Source of the DNA: Rubellicoccus peritrichatus
GTDB taxonomy: Bacteria > Verrucomicrobiota > Verrucomicrobiia > Opitutales > Cerasicoccaceae
Assembly: GCF_033100135.1 (NCBI RefSeq)
Contig: NZ_CP136920.1
Span: 2,413,001 to 2,477,000 of the forward strand
Length of the DNA: 64,000 bases
Direction of reading: 5' to 3'
Position 1 is the first letter of the stretch. Every line of letters starts with the position of its first letter. Below the pieces are notes generated by a model, which saw nothing but the letters and a program-made list of their open reading frames with translations, did no database searches and was not told where the DNA came from. The position numbers and the translations under genes were made by a program. Below, piece after piece: positions 1 through 10,200 of this stretch.

Positions 1-1669
1 AATAAAAGTAGCCACCCCAGCCTGACCTTGCATCAACGAGTTGGTTTGTATCCAGTTGATCGCTTGTTCCCCAGGGTTGTTTCCAGTCTTGCGGGCTTCC
101 CGGGATGAAGAGTTTGGCTTCGCCGGGATTAAATGAAGATATGATCCTAAATGGCATTGGTCTGTTGTGGTTGTTCCCCAGGAAGTATTCAGATCCATTC
201 CATGTACCCTTATCGCCGTTGGATGATTCGTAGCCGATTTCCCCTTTCCATTCGAATTCCAACTTCCAGGTATCGCGCTGGAAGTAGACCATGTAGTCCT
301 CTTCTTTGATTTCGATGTTATAGGGGTTCCATAGAATGACCGCAGGAAAGACCATTAGCCGTGGTACATATTGGTTGGTTGCCTGATCCTTTAGCACCAT
401 TAAATGGAAATGCAGCGAGAAGTGGGTGATGATCGGGTGAATCCCCATCTGTTCGTTTTTCTGTTTGCGTGGCTCAATGGCTCGCCCATCAAGATCTCCG
501 CCTGTGAGGAAGAAGTTGCGTAACTGCGCCCATGGTGGCCCTCCGGGATCTTGATGATGGGATGCTATGTTTGCGTAGTCAGATCCAATGGGTGAAAAGT
601 TGTTTGAACGCTGTCCAAAGATCAGGTTTCCACCCTCTCCGTGAACATCGAGCAAGTCTTCGAATTGGTCATCACTACTGAAGGCGGCGGTAAGGTCATT
701 TTTTAGCCCACCGTCGCGAACGTCACTGAGGACGCCATATGCGACCGTGGTAATATCGTGTGAACGGTTCTTCAGGAGTGAATCATTTGCATTAATATCA
801 TCCAGTGATATTTCAAGAGTTTCCACTTGATCCAGTTTGGAGAGGAGGCTGTCCAGGGGAACATCATCGGTGCCAAGGTTTTTCAGAATGGATAGGTCGA
901 GTGATTCATCCGTATCGCTGACGAATTCCGCGGCCATACGAGGTGCGTTCAAAACTGATACGATCTGGTCCAGTTGACTGGTCGATCTGGCTACTTCATT
1001 TTCCATTGATACACTGGCCTTGAGGCCTTCGTCGGAAATCCACCATGCATAGCGTCCTGAGACTTCTCCGTTGCTTTCGGTTACTTCGGATGCGGGTAGA
1101 ATGATGTTTCGGGTATCTGCCCGATTATCTTTATCTACCCAGAGGAGTGGGATGTCATCTGCGCTACGGTTATGATTTTTGGGGTTGGCATTTGGTGCAC
1201 TGACAAACCAGGCAAGACTGCCTTCCACCGAATCACCACCAGTCATGCCGCGCTTGATTAAACCGGGTCGATTTATTGAATCATCATCGGTGCCTCCAAG
1301 GTCTGCCGGGTCGGTAGTCCAGGCACCGATCCAATACGGTTCATTGACGCCATTAATCGCTTCACTGGTTGGGTCAGTGTCGAAAATGCCAGCCTGGGCA
1401 GTGATGCGCTGGTCATCGGCCAGATTCTGCTGAAGTGTGCCAAGCGCAATTTGGGCCGCAAGCAGGGCATTGGCTTGTGCCTCGTTTTCGTAGCGCTGTT
1501 GGCTCGAAGTTACGGTTTCTATCTGGACTAGCGTGGACAGAGCCAGGATCAAAAAGAGCGTGAAGCTCATCAGGGCTAGTGCAACAATCAGGGCAAACCC
1601 TGCGGGTGTTTTAATGCGGCTACTCACCTGAGATGGTCTGCACCTGAATTTGAGTTTTTTCTCAGTCAT
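1..1669 (-). CDS. PilX-like prepilin/envelope protein, 3' part cut by window edge
   Basis: An open frame of about 556 codons runs from the ATG at 1669 to the left edge without a stop, so the C-terminus is missing. Residues 20-50 form one hydrophobic helix after a basic stretch (GFALIVALALMSFTLFLILA). It is followed by a helical segment rich in Gln/Ala, as in PilX/type IV pilus-assembly proteins with a single N-terminal anchor. The rest is a large polar domain (motifs WWISDEGLKASV near residue 200 and LMVFPAVILWNPYNIEI near residue 440). Large proteins of this architecture are common in Verrucomicrobiota, usually beside pseudopilins, and are generally annotated as hypothetical or PilX-like. 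Exact role unknown; pilus or type II secretion-like assembly is inference from the N-terminus. Identity as a real gene is well supported by length and codon use. Confidence 0.75.
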   Translation of the reverse strand, partial: MTEKKLKFRCRPSQVSSRIKTPAGFALIVALALMSFTLFLILALSTLVQIETVTSSQQRYENEAQANALLAAQIALGTLQQNLADDQRITAQAGIFDTDPTSEAINGVNEPYWIGAWTTDPADLGGTDDDSINRPGLIKRGMTGGDSVEGSLAWFVSAPNANPKNHNRSADDIPLLWVDKDNRADTRNIILPASEVTESNGEVSGRYAWWISDEGLKASVSMENEVARSTSQLDQIVSVLNAPRMAAEFVSDTDESLDLSILKNLGTDDVPLDSLLSKLDQVETLEISLDDINANDSLLKNRSHDITTVAYGVLSDVRDGGLKNDLTAAFSSDDQFEDLLDVHGEGGNLIFGQRSNNFSPIGSDYANIASHHQDPGGPPWAQLRNFFLTGGDLDGRAIEPRKQKNEQMGIHPIITHFSLHFHLMVLKDQATNQYVPRLMVFPAVILWNPYNIEIKEEDYMVYFQRDTWKLEFEWKGEIGYESSNGDKGTWNGSEYFLGNNHNRPMPFRIISSFNPGEAKLFIPGSPQDWKQPWGTSDQLDTNQLVDARSGWGGYFY

Positions 1670-2145
1670 GATTCTCGAGATATTTTGTCATCAATTCAGC
1701 CTCGGCATGAGCCTTATTGCTGGTTCTTCGCATCAGCTTGCGTCTGAGTTTATGGTTAAGTGGGGTTGGGGTGGAGCAATGGCTGTAAGGATACTTTTAT
1801 CGGTTATTTATGCCAAGTCTGTAATCTTTCTTGGCTGCCTACTTAAAAAGAATAGCTGGAAACTTTGTTTTGTCGACATTAAAGAGTGAAAATAACACAA
1901 AAATAGCATTCTGATGTTATCAGACTCAGATTTAAAGGCTTACGATAATGTTCTTTTCTATTATATATGTTCCAAAATTCAGCTTGAAGAAGCGCCTGGG
2001 AGGTGTTCTGGAGAGGTCATTAAAAGACTGTGTTATATTGCGTTAAATTACCATAAATAATTGACAACTCAATATTGCTCGTTAGTTTTTGCATCCAGCA
2101 TGGGAACCCCAGCTCTATTGAGCCTGCCTGTGCGACACTCGTTTA
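1670..2145. other. Intergenic region with a regulatory site
   Basis: This 476-base divergent intergenic region is AT-rich towards the right. It holds the candidate operator at 2038-2054 and a TTGACA box at 2061-2066. A rightward open frame (1650-1889) and a 23-codon leftward frame overlapping the start of the PilX-like gene (1662-1733) are present, but neither has convincing coding character. No RNA gene or terminator seen. Confidence 0.5.
2038..2054. promoter_or_regulatory. Candidate operator (17-mer shared with 19715-19731) beside a TTGACA box
   Basis: The sequence TTGCGTTAAATTACCAT occurs here and, as an exact reverse complement, at 19715-19731. Its core GTTAAATTACC differs by one base from the palindrome GTTAAATTAAC found next to the symporter gene. 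Six bases downstream is TTGACA, a good -35 box; no strong -10 is visible. The proposed partner is the LacI-family regulator at 14014-15141; this is inference. Confidence 0.5.
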
Positions 2146-2175
2146 GTGAATAAACAGTTAACCCCTAAAAACATA

Positions 2176-3306
2176 ATGAATATGTTAAGAACCTACAATT
2201 ATGGTGTCTCTCTACGAGATTGCCTTATCTTCGCGATGACTCTGTTGGGTATCGCTTCTGTTCAAGCTGCAACCTGGAATGTTAATCCTAGTAATTATCG
2301 TACCGAACTCGCCAAAGTGAACAATGGAGATACCGTTGTTTTAGCGAATGGAACCTATACGCTTAACAGCACCGATATTACGAACATTACAAGAAGAAGT
2401 GGTGTAACGTATAGTGGAAATAAGTATAATACGATTTTTCAATCGACTTCCGGATCGATGAAGGAAGTCAAATTTGACGGCAAACAAGACCTGACCTTGA
2501 AAGGGATTCACTGGAAAGATATTTATCTTTATCTGAGGAATTGCAAAGACCATGTAGTGGATTGGTCGCAGTTCAACAACGCTAAGGCACCTTCGGGTAA
2601 TAATGACCTCCTGCAAATTTACCTCTCATCGGGAGGAGAAACTAAATGGGTCAATGCTAATCAAAACTACAATGTGTTTACATTGAAAGGTATTAAATAT
2701 AATGCACATGCGGATGCAATGGTTCGCAATAACAATGTCAAAGGTAAGCTACGCGGTGCATATGATATTTCGAATGCCAATTCCATGACATCTCAGGACA
2801 ATTATGGAGAGCGCTCTGCCGGTGGTACCTCTGCATTTGCAACAGAAGATCATGCGACATATCACCATGATGTCTGGAATTTGATTCATCGTCGAAATAC
2901 CATGAAAGGATGGTCCGATTCATCATCCGGAGGTAGTATTAAAATCAAGAATGTTAACAAGGTTCAGGTTTACGATAATACTTACTATACCTCCGGACTA
3001 TTAGGCCGGGTTGAACCAGCGACTGTTTCCGAGTTTCAGGATGTTTATATTCGCAACAATACCATTAATGATGGTGATATTAATATCTGGACGCCGAATT
3101 ACAATCCAAGGCAGGTTCGGATTAGTAATAACACGGTGTTGAATGGCGATATCACTGCGACGAGAGATGTGACCAGCTCATTTAACTGGAGCCTTTCTTT
3201 CACATGGAGCAATGGTTCTGCAATCAATGGAGGTGTAACGAGTAATCAAGCCAAGGGCTATAATCTAGCCTCTGTAATATACCAGACTGGAAATACGACT
3301 CTGTGA
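2176..3306 (+). CDS. Secreted right-handed beta-helix protein (polysaccharide-lyase-like)
   Basis: A Sec signal peptide (hydrophobic CLIFAMTLLGIASVQA, cleavage before ATW) is followed by a protein that opens with the typical start of secreted beta-helix polysaccharidases: a segment on partitioning and time-worn NGDTVVLANGTYTL near residue 60. It continues with many short Asn-rich strands (VYIRNNTI, VRISNNTV), as in PL6 and other parallel beta-helix lyases. I cannot point to a verified catalytic Lys/Arg pair, so the substrate and family are open; PL6 (alginate lyase/chondroitinase B) is one possibility. About 375 residues. A GTG at 2146 in the same frame would add 10 residues; I prefer the ATG at 2176 because it gives a compact signal peptide. 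The gene stands alone after the candidate operator at 2038-2054, which suggests co-regulation with the locus at 5-30 kb. Confidence 0.6.
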   Translation: MNMLRTYNYGVSLRDCLIFAMTLLGIASVQAATWNVNPSNYRTELAKVNNGDTVVLANGTYTLNSTDITNITRRSGVTYSGNKYNTIFQSTSGSMKEVKFDGKQDLTLKGIHWKDIYLYLRNCKDHVVDWSQFNNAKAPSGNNDLLQIYLSSGGETKWVNANQNYNVFTLKGIKYNAHADAMVRNNNVKGKLRGAYDISNANSMTSQDNYGERSAGGTSAFATEDHATYHHDVWNLIHRRNTMKGWSDSSSGGSIKIKNVNKVQVYDNTYYTSGLLGRVEPATVSEFQDVYIRNNTINDGDINIWTPNYNPRQVRISNNTVLNGDITATRDVTSSFNWSLSFTWSNGSAINGGVTSNQAKGYNLASVIYQTGNTTL

Positions 3307-3413
3307 TGATTTGCATCCTTAGTGGTTTGATTTGATCGATGAGCTCTTGCTTTCGAACCAGCCAATTGGCTGGTTTGGGAGCAGGGCTTGTTTTTAAAGA
3401 AGCTTCATTTCCT

Positions 3414-4451
3414 ATGACTAAGAATCTTTTTTTCTATATTCTCATCGCTTTCGTTGCCATCGGATCTTTCATTGCTGGCCGGTGGATCGCAGACCGTAGT
3501 CATGATGCTGTAATTGAAGATGTGGAGATGCTTCATCTTGTTCCTGCACAAGAAACAGTGGATTCTTCTCAAGAAACTTTGCCTGCTCAGGAATTGGAGA
3601 CATGGGAAAAATTTTCTAAATTCGATCCTCGCCAGCGCAAGTGGTTCGTCTACGACATGATTAATCAGGAGTCATTTGATCTTCGTAAAGGTGGAGATTG
3701 GAGTGAGCTGCGTAATCTATTGGAAAACGACCTTGAGGGAACACTGGATACCCTGAAGCAACTGAACATTGATGGCGGGCATTCGGCGATTGAAGTTCCG
3801 CTCTATCTGGCAACATATCTTGCGGAACGTCCTTTGAGTGAAGCGGCGCATGCTCTTAAGAGAACTCGCAGTAATGACTATTTACACAGAAAAACCATGG
3901 CGCAATTAGTTGTGCAGATTGATGATGCAGGAGGGCGTGAAAATGAATTGTTTGGTTTTTTGTCCTTCAATCCTCACTCTCTTGAGGCTCAACATAGTGC
4001 AGAAATGATTGGGTTGAGGCTTGGCGATCGTTACGAAGCGCAGAGTCTGTTGGAGTTCGCAATGGACATGCCGGAAGAATCGGCCCGAGGTGCATTGATC
4101 AGCGGTGCTGTCCAGCACTGGAATCGTAATCTTGAGGAGGCTGGTTTATTACTTTCACAGCTCGACAATCGTCATGGTGAATTTGATCAAGCTTATGATT
4201 ATCATGCTGGAGAGGTCGCGAAAGAAAATCCACTTCAAGGCATTCATTGGGCGGAATCCGTCGTCGGTGAGCAGATGCGGGCCAATGCTGCAGGGAACGT
4301 CATATCCAATTGGGGGGAGTATGATCGTCCAGGGTTAATTGAATGGCTGAGCGAAAATCCTTTGGGCGGTGATCAGAGTTTTGATCGGGGAGCACTTGCC
4401 GCACTTAACCAACTGAACATCTCGCTGGATGCAGTTGGGCATGATCAATGA
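3414..4451 (+). CDS. Membrane-anchored alpha-helical repeat protein
   Basis: The first 22 residues (NLFFYILIAFVAIGSFIAG) form an N-terminal membrane anchor, followed by an acidic linker and about 280 residues of predicted alpha-helical repeats. The repeats carry small residues at helix contacts (ARGALISGAVQHWNRN, ANAAGNVISNWGEYD). Such proteins, with repeated W and small-residue positions, are widespread in Verrucomicrobiota and have no assigned function. A start at 3339 is possible, but the ATG at 3414 places the membrane helix at the N-terminus. The stop overlaps the next start (ATGA at 4448-4451), so the two are translationally coupled. The downstream neighbour and the protein at 50634-51605 have the same plan. 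Function unknown; a periplasmic scaffold or protein-binding role is only a guess. Confidence 0.65.
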   Translation: MTKNLFFYILIAFVAIGSFIAGRWIADRSHDAVIEDVEMLHLVPAQETVDSSQETLPAQELETWEKFSKFDPRQRKWFVYDMINQESFDLRKGGDWSELRNLLENDLEGTLDTLKQLNIDGGHSAIEVPLYLATYLAERPLSEAAHALKRTRSNDYLHRKTMAQLVVQIDDAGGRENELFGFLSFNPHSLEAQHSAEMIGLRLGDRYEAQSLLEFAMDMPEESARGALISGAVQHWNRNLEEAGLLLSQLDNRHGEFDQAYDYHAGEVAKENPLQGIHWAESVVGEQMRANAAGNVISNWGEYDRPGLIEWLSENPLGGDQSFDRGALAALNQLNISLDAVGHDQ

Positions 4452-5437
4452 ATAACAAATGCAAGATAGCGGTCTTTGTATCTACTGGCATACTTACGTT
4501 TGCTCTCGGATATTTTTCTTATGATAGCGAAGTTCGTGAAACACGAATAGAGGTTGTTCCAGCAAAACAAAATACAATCATTACCGAGAAGCCTCAACAG
4601 TTTGAACCGACATTGATTGATGAAGAAACAAAGAAACGTTGGCAGGCTTATGATGATGTAGAGGCACTCGGTTCTTTTTATCAGAGAGATCAGGCATTCT
4701 CAAAATTTCGATATATGCTGGCGGCAGATGCCTATGATACGTTTGAGCGTATTGCTGCTCTACCTGAAGGTCATCCTGGCGAAGAAGAATTGCATCGGTT
4801 GTTGGTTGAATACCTTGCTTCGACCAATATCAGCCAGACGGGTTATCTTCTGGAGATGCTGAAAGGTAATTCATTCCTATATGAAATGACGGCAGTTGGA
4901 GTTGCTTCGGTTATTGCGCAGAATCCTTTACGCGATAATGAGCTGTTTCAATGGTGGTCCATTTATCCGGATAATATTGATTTGGCCTACAGTACCAGTT
5001 CGGCAGTTGTAGACATCATTCGTCGTCACGAATCTTCGGAGGAGGTAATCATTGCCAATTATGAACGGACAATGGCACTTCCTTCCGGGCCGGTCAGGAG
5101 TGCTCTCATGAGGAATGTTTTGAGTACTACTTACCCCGACCGTTTCGAGATCGCTCAACAATTATTGTTACGACTGCCCCAGGATTCTGAATTTGATGAT
5201 GCGGTTGGCGAATTTGCTTTTTATGCAAGTCAGCATGATCCTGCCACATCAATGGAGTGGGCGTTTACCATTAAAGCCGAAGATGCCCGGCGCCTTGCTA
5301 CAGTAAGCATTGCGAACAACTGGGCTTCGAACGATCAGAGTTCATTTGAGTCCTGGTTTGCCGAGAACAGTGATTCTCTGGATGAAGACACATTGATCCA
5401 GATACAAGAAACTGTATGGCGTCATGAGCGCGAATAG
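4448..5437 (+). CDS. Membrane-anchored alpha-helical repeat protein, paralogue of the upstream gene
   Basis: Starts inside the stop of the preceding gene (4-base ATGA overlap). It has an N-terminal transmembrane helix (IAVFVSTGILTFALGYF), a basic/acidic linker and then helical repeats ending in EDARRLATVSIANNWASND, close to the ANAAGNVISNWGEYD segment of its neighbour. The C-terminal W-x-x-x-D and S-x-x-x-W spacing also match, so the two probably arose by duplication, although overall identity is low. It faces the fucosidase gene convergently with only three bases between. No catalytic motif is visible and the function is unknown. Confidence 0.65.
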   Translation: MNNKCKIAVFVSTGILTFALGYFSYDSEVRETRIEVVPAKQNTIITEKPQQFEPTLIDEETKKRWQAYDDVEALGSFYQRDQAFSKFRYMLAADAYDTFERIAALPEGHPGEEELHRLLVEYLASTNISQTGYLLEMLKGNSFLYEMTAVGVASVIAQNPLRDNELFQWWSIYPDNIDLAYSTSSAVVDIIRRHESSEEVIIANYERTMALPSGPVRSALMRNVLSTTYPDRFEIAQQLLLRLPQDSEFDDAVGEFAFYASQHDPATSMEWAFTIKAEDARRLATVSIANNWASNDQSSFESWFAENSDSLDEDTLIQIQETVWRHERE

Positions 5438-5440
5438 GGC

Positions 5441-7159
5441 TCATTCAGGAACCACTTCGGCTCGAACCAGATTTAGTCTTCCCACGGCCCATTTGTCGTC
5501 AGTGATGGGGAGGTCATAGATCGCTACTGTATGTTCGCCAGATTCCATGAATCTGGCTTCTGAAACCTGGTGACGATGGTAGTGCCAAAAGTGATAGAGT
5601 GGGGCATACTCAAGTTGACCGGGATTGATGGTGAATGCACTGAGTTGTTCGTCGATATTGATTTTTGCCTCGAGGCCGTTGCCATGCCACTTCATGTCCT
5701 GTGTGTTATTGGAGTCTTTGCTGATCAGATCTACGCGATAGATTCCGGGCTCGTTTATAATAAACTTCCAGATGATGGCATTATCGGTAATTGAAGCTTG
5801 CCATATATCCAGATGCAAAGATTCGGAATGCACTTGCTGGATTTGGTCCAGGGGGGCGAGTTCGTCTTCCAGTTCCACTGCAACGATACGAGGCATCTCG
5901 TCATTATGATTGACTGGAGGTAACGGAATTTCGGTGAGCTGGTTTTGGCGCTCAATCATCTCGTTGCTAAGTAGGTCTATGACCGATTTGATTGCCAATG
6001 GTTTTCCTGGAAGAGTGATGCTCTTGAGTGTTCGGTCAAAGACATGCAAGAAGAGCCTGCATTCATTTTGCGTTGTTACGCCCCATGGAAAAGTTTGTTT
6101 GAAGGACGATGGCTTGGCGCCATGTATTGTTATGTCAATTGCCTGTTTGTATTCGGCCAGATCGTTAAGGATTTCGATTGCACGAGAGGGGATCGAGCCA
6201 TCCGGCATTGGCCCGACATTAAGCAGGTAATTTCCGTTTCGACTCACGGTATGTGCCAAGGTATAAAGATGATTGGACGCTGATTTCCAGTCGTCATCAC
6301 CACGCTTCCAACCCCATGATGTGTTCATTGTGGCGCACATTTCCCAGTCGCGCGAGGGGAGCAGATTGCTTGGGTAATTGTCATCAGTGGATACATAATC
6401 AAAGTCAGAATTACCAACTCCTATGCGTGAGTTGATAACGGCCCCTGGCTGCAGCCTGCGAACAAGCGCTGCCGCTTCTTCGGCATGTGCATCACTAAGG
6501 CCAGCTGGCATGTCGAACCAGAATACTCCGAGGTCACCATACTGAGTGCAAAGTTCTTCGATTTGCGGTAATGCCTTTTCTCTCCAGTAGGTGTCGAAAT
6601 CTGCTTCTTCAGGACTAAAATCCCAGTCGTTCATTTGTGGTCCCCAGGCATGCGGATGTTCCCAGTCGATCACATGCGAATAGTAGACTCCGAGGCGAAT
6701 ATCATGTCGCGCGCATGCTTCGGAAAGTTCTTTCAGTGGGTCACGGCCAAATGGTGTGGCGTCCACGATGTTAAAATCGGAAACATGCGAATGGAACATG
6801 GCAAAGCCGTCATGATGCTTGGCCACATAAACCATGTAGCGTGCGCCCGTTGCAGCAAATGCTTTAACCCATGCTTCGGCATCGAAGCGGGACATTTCAA
6901 ATTGGTCCGCCAGCTTTTGATATTCTTTCAGCGGAATTTTTCGGCCGTACATGATCCATTCGCTCAGTCCTTCAAAGCATTCGCCTTTCCACCAACCTTC
7001 AAGAATGGATGATATGCCAAAGTGCACAAATATACCGAAGCGGTCCTGTGTGAACTGTCGGCGGCGTAAACGCGTGTTGTCATCTTTTGCTTCTGGTGAG
7101 GCACTCAAGGAGTGTACGCCTTCATTGATGGCTGGATCGGATAGTGTGGCTTTTGTCAT
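5441..7159 (-). CDS. Glycoside hydrolase family 29 alpha-L-fucosidase
   Basis: GH29 enzymes release terminal alpha-L-fucose by a retaining mechanism. The catalytic barrel occupies about residues 35-340. Visible family signatures are FGIFVHFGIS (41-50), YVAKHHDGFAMF (111-122), and VFWFDMP with the expected nucleophile Asp216. They are followed by NYLLNVGPMPDG, a hallmark of the family. The C-terminal 200 residues form beta-sandwich domains, the last resembling the carbohydrate-binding segment of other fucosidases. No signal peptide is visible, so the enzyme may act in the cytoplasm or leave by an unrecognised route; most characterised GH29 enzymes in such loci are exported. Last gene of a leftward run of three (symporter, giant beta-helix protein, fucosidase; 29- and 45-base gaps). 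Confidence 0.92.
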   Translation of the reverse strand: MTKATLSDPAINEGVHSLSASPEAKDDNTRLRRRQFTQDRFGIFVHFGISSILEGWWKGECFEGLSEWIMYGRKIPLKEYQKLADQFEMSRFDAEAWVKAFAATGARYMVYVAKHHDGFAMFHSHVSDFNIVDATPFGRDPLKELSEACARHDIRLGVYYSHVIDWEHPHAWGPQMNDWDFSPEEADFDTYWREKALPQIEELCTQYGDLGVFWFDMPAGLSDAHAEEAAALVRRLQPGAVINSRIGVGNSDFDYVSTDDNYPSNLLPSRDWEMCATMNTSWGWKRGDDDWKSASNHLYTLAHTVSRNGNYLLNVGPMPDGSIPSRAIEILNDLAEYKQAIDITIHGAKPSSFKQTFPWGVTTQNECRLFLHVFDRTLKSITLPGKPLAIKSVIDLLSNEMIERQNQLTEIPLPPVNHNDEMPRIVAVELEDELAPLDQIQQVHSESLHLDIWQASITDNAIIWKFIINEPGIYRVDLISKDSNNTQDMKWHGNGLEAKINIDEQLSAFTINPGQLEYAPLYHFWHYHRHQVSEARFMESGEHTVAIYDLPITDDKWAVGRLNLVRAEVVPE

Positions 7160-7204
7160 GATGATTTAATGGTAATTTTTTTATGAGTTCGCAAATGATG
7201 ACTA

Positions 7205-10200
7205 TTACTGTTCATGCAGAACATTTATTCTGATGAATTCTGCATCCTGTAAACCTACTTGAGAGAGGTAAGTGTCATTGATTTCAAAATAATCATTTGT
7301 CATGGTAACGGAATGAGTTGGAAAACCTACGTCGGCTCTTGAGATGCTCAATCCATCAAAGCTAGTTTTATAGACTGGGCCATCGATCCAGTTGGTCAGG
7401 TCGTTGCTGAATTGCACTTGATATTCAATCCCCAGACGGTTCCTCGGAACATGTATTGTATAAGCGATCGCGTTGTCATGGATGAACGATACTGGTGCAA
7501 TTGATTCAACCCCAAGCGTGCTTACTACGCTGGTTGGCGCAGTTGGTGATGCTGAGACAAGATACTCGTATAGGTTTATGTAACTGTCATTATCGGGGTT
7601 GGCAAAGGCCCCCCAGATCGTGGGCTCTGTTGCCGGGTTTCCGTACTCTCCTGAGAATTGCTGTGCTAACCAATTTTGCAATGGATCGGCCAACACTTGT
7701 TTATCATTGAATTCCAATGTTGCTGTGTTTGTAAGGTAGCGATCTCCATCCCGGTTGGGAACCAGATCGCGGACCAATGTCACACCATTACTCTGAGCAA
7801 TAAAGTACTCACTGCTTTCTCCTGAAAATGAACTTTGGGTAGTTGCTTCAGTCGAAAGGTTAGCGGGGTCAATTGCATTGAATGAACCGATTGTAATTTC
7901 CGAAAGGTCATCGCCATTGGATCTTGAATCAAAATCGAATACTAGTACGCGGACATAGCGTCCTGTGGTATTGAATGGGAGATAGGCTCGGGATTGGCGA
8001 TTACCATTAAAGCGCATCCTCCCTGAAGTGCGTGCATCTCCAAAACGTCTGACTGTCTTCCAGGTAAAATCGCTGTTTGTGTATGAGTACTGTGCATCAG
8101 GTCGATCTGAAACTTGAATATGAAGTCTGCCGAATAAGTCGGCATTCGCATTTCCGGAGGGGACATAGAAATCAACGAAATCTATGCGCTGAGAGCTCCC
8201 CAGGTCAAAGACCATTCCCGTCGCGCCTGAGTTTTCAAAGCCCAAACTGCTTGTTGCATTCGAATTTATGTTTCCATCTATGATGCCACTTCCTGAACTA
8301 TTGAGATTCGGCTGAACTTCGGCTTGTTCTATCGCGCGAACCTGAGCGTGATAATTATCCAGATCCGTATAATTTATATCCTCACTCAGGGTCATTATAT
8401 CTCTAGCCTCCAATGATCGCGGCTGGTGCCAGTAGCTGTTAATGGGGAGGGTGCTTTCTCCTCCACTCGGGACAATATAGACATAGATCGGATCGCTATA
8501 AATCTCTTCCTGGAGGCTGTTTGTTAGCCTTAGGCGTAAGCGCCAGGGACCTGGTGAATCAGGGGTCCAATCCAATGCGTTATTCGTTTTGCTTGTACTG
8601 GCGGCTACAGTTTCTTCTTTGAATTCAAGATGATGCCCTCGTGATGCCCTTAGCTCAAGAATGTTGAGGTGACTAAGGTTGAACTTGGGATGGAAGCGTG
8701 GTGTTACAGAAATGGTATCACCTGCCGCATAGGAGGTGTCGTTGAATGGCGAAGCGATATCAACCTGAGTGTAGCGAGTGACTTCTTCAAAGCTCTTCGA
8801 ACGTTCGCTTATCCATTCGGGGACGGCTCCCAGGCGTCGTGCGAGTTGTGTTTCGAAGAGAGATTCTTCAATCGCTTTCTTTCCACTCAGTTCGTAAACT
8901 TCCAAGTCACGGTAGGGCTGGTCTACGTTTAGGGAACTTCCATGCTGGCCAATGATAAATGGCCTTACGATTTTGTCTGGCCAGAAATCAACGTTACGAC
9001 TCTCAAGAGTGGTTGCTGTATTTGAGCCCGTAACTGGATCTTTGATTCCACTATTAGTTGGAACAAAGAGGGATTGGTTCCAATTCCAGAATGTCGTGTA
9101 TTTGCCCTGGTGAGGCGGGGCACCGCCAATTCTGTGAAGCGATAAATCACCTTCATTGAGATCATACAATGTTGCTTGTGGATAGCCACTGTGCCCCTCT
9201 GGACCTCCGAATTGATTGCAGCGATGATAAACGGTCGAGAATGCGCTGGAGGTGGCACCGAACCCGTGGTGGCTGGCATTATTCTCGCGCAAATACGAGG
9301 CCTGGACTCCATAGCTGTTACTTGCGACGGTGATCGAGTAGTGTCCGCTGTTTCCTTCGAACAGGATATCGTAGGATAGATTGTTTTTCCCATTGCTTTC
9401 CCAGAAGAGGCACCTTGAGCCACTGTCAAACCTTACCCGCCGCACCCAGCTTTCACGAATGTCAGATAATGAAAGGAAGTTGTAGCCATCGGCAGCGCGA
9501 TTGAAGAAGTGACTGAATGTGTTGTTATAAGTCGAACTAAACGCGATGTCTTCCACGCCAGAATTTTCCATCATCTTGTCGCCATCTTCATAGATTTGGG
9601 CGATTCTTGGCCCACCAATGTAGGTTTCGGAAGCGAATTCATATTCTGCCTGAATGGGTTCTTTGAAACGGACTGTGTTGCCGTCGATACTGGTTATTTC
9701 GTGATTGGAATAAAAGTCGGAACGCCAATCAAATCCACCACCTGAGCTGAAGTTGAAGTACTCCGTAATGGAGCCATCATCGCTCAGTGGCGCAAAATAA
9801 GCTTTGAATTCATCGAAAGTATTTGGGAGCACTGCAGCTAGTCGGACAATGTCACCAACATTCAATTGAGACGTATTGTCTACCTCCACTTCCATCATTC
9901 CCCGAGCTGGTAGTGATGGTAGATTTGTCAGGGTGCGGGCGCCTCGAAAGCTAACGTCCTGCAAGTCAGGTTTGAAAGAGAATACATAGTTGTTATGGCT
10001 TTCTGATTTGATGACGATCTCGGTTCCGCTCGAATACATACCAGAACCTTTGATCACGATGTTGTCTTTTTTGATCCTAATTGAAGGAGCACCCACATCA
10101 TCTGCATCGCGAGCAATAAAACGCCCTGGTGGGAAAAAGACGACAGCGGGCCCTCCATCATTTTCTGCTGCTGCAACAGTCGCGATGATTGCACTGCGAT

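Noticed and set aside
1662-1733. 23-codon leftward frame overlapping the PilX-like start
   Set aside because: Too short, no ribosome-binding site or recognisable product; overlap may be chance.
2176-3306. Assignment of the beta-helix protein to PL6 alginate lyases
   Set aside because: Start and strand pattern fit, but I could not identify the catalytic Lys/Arg pair, so only the fold is claimed.
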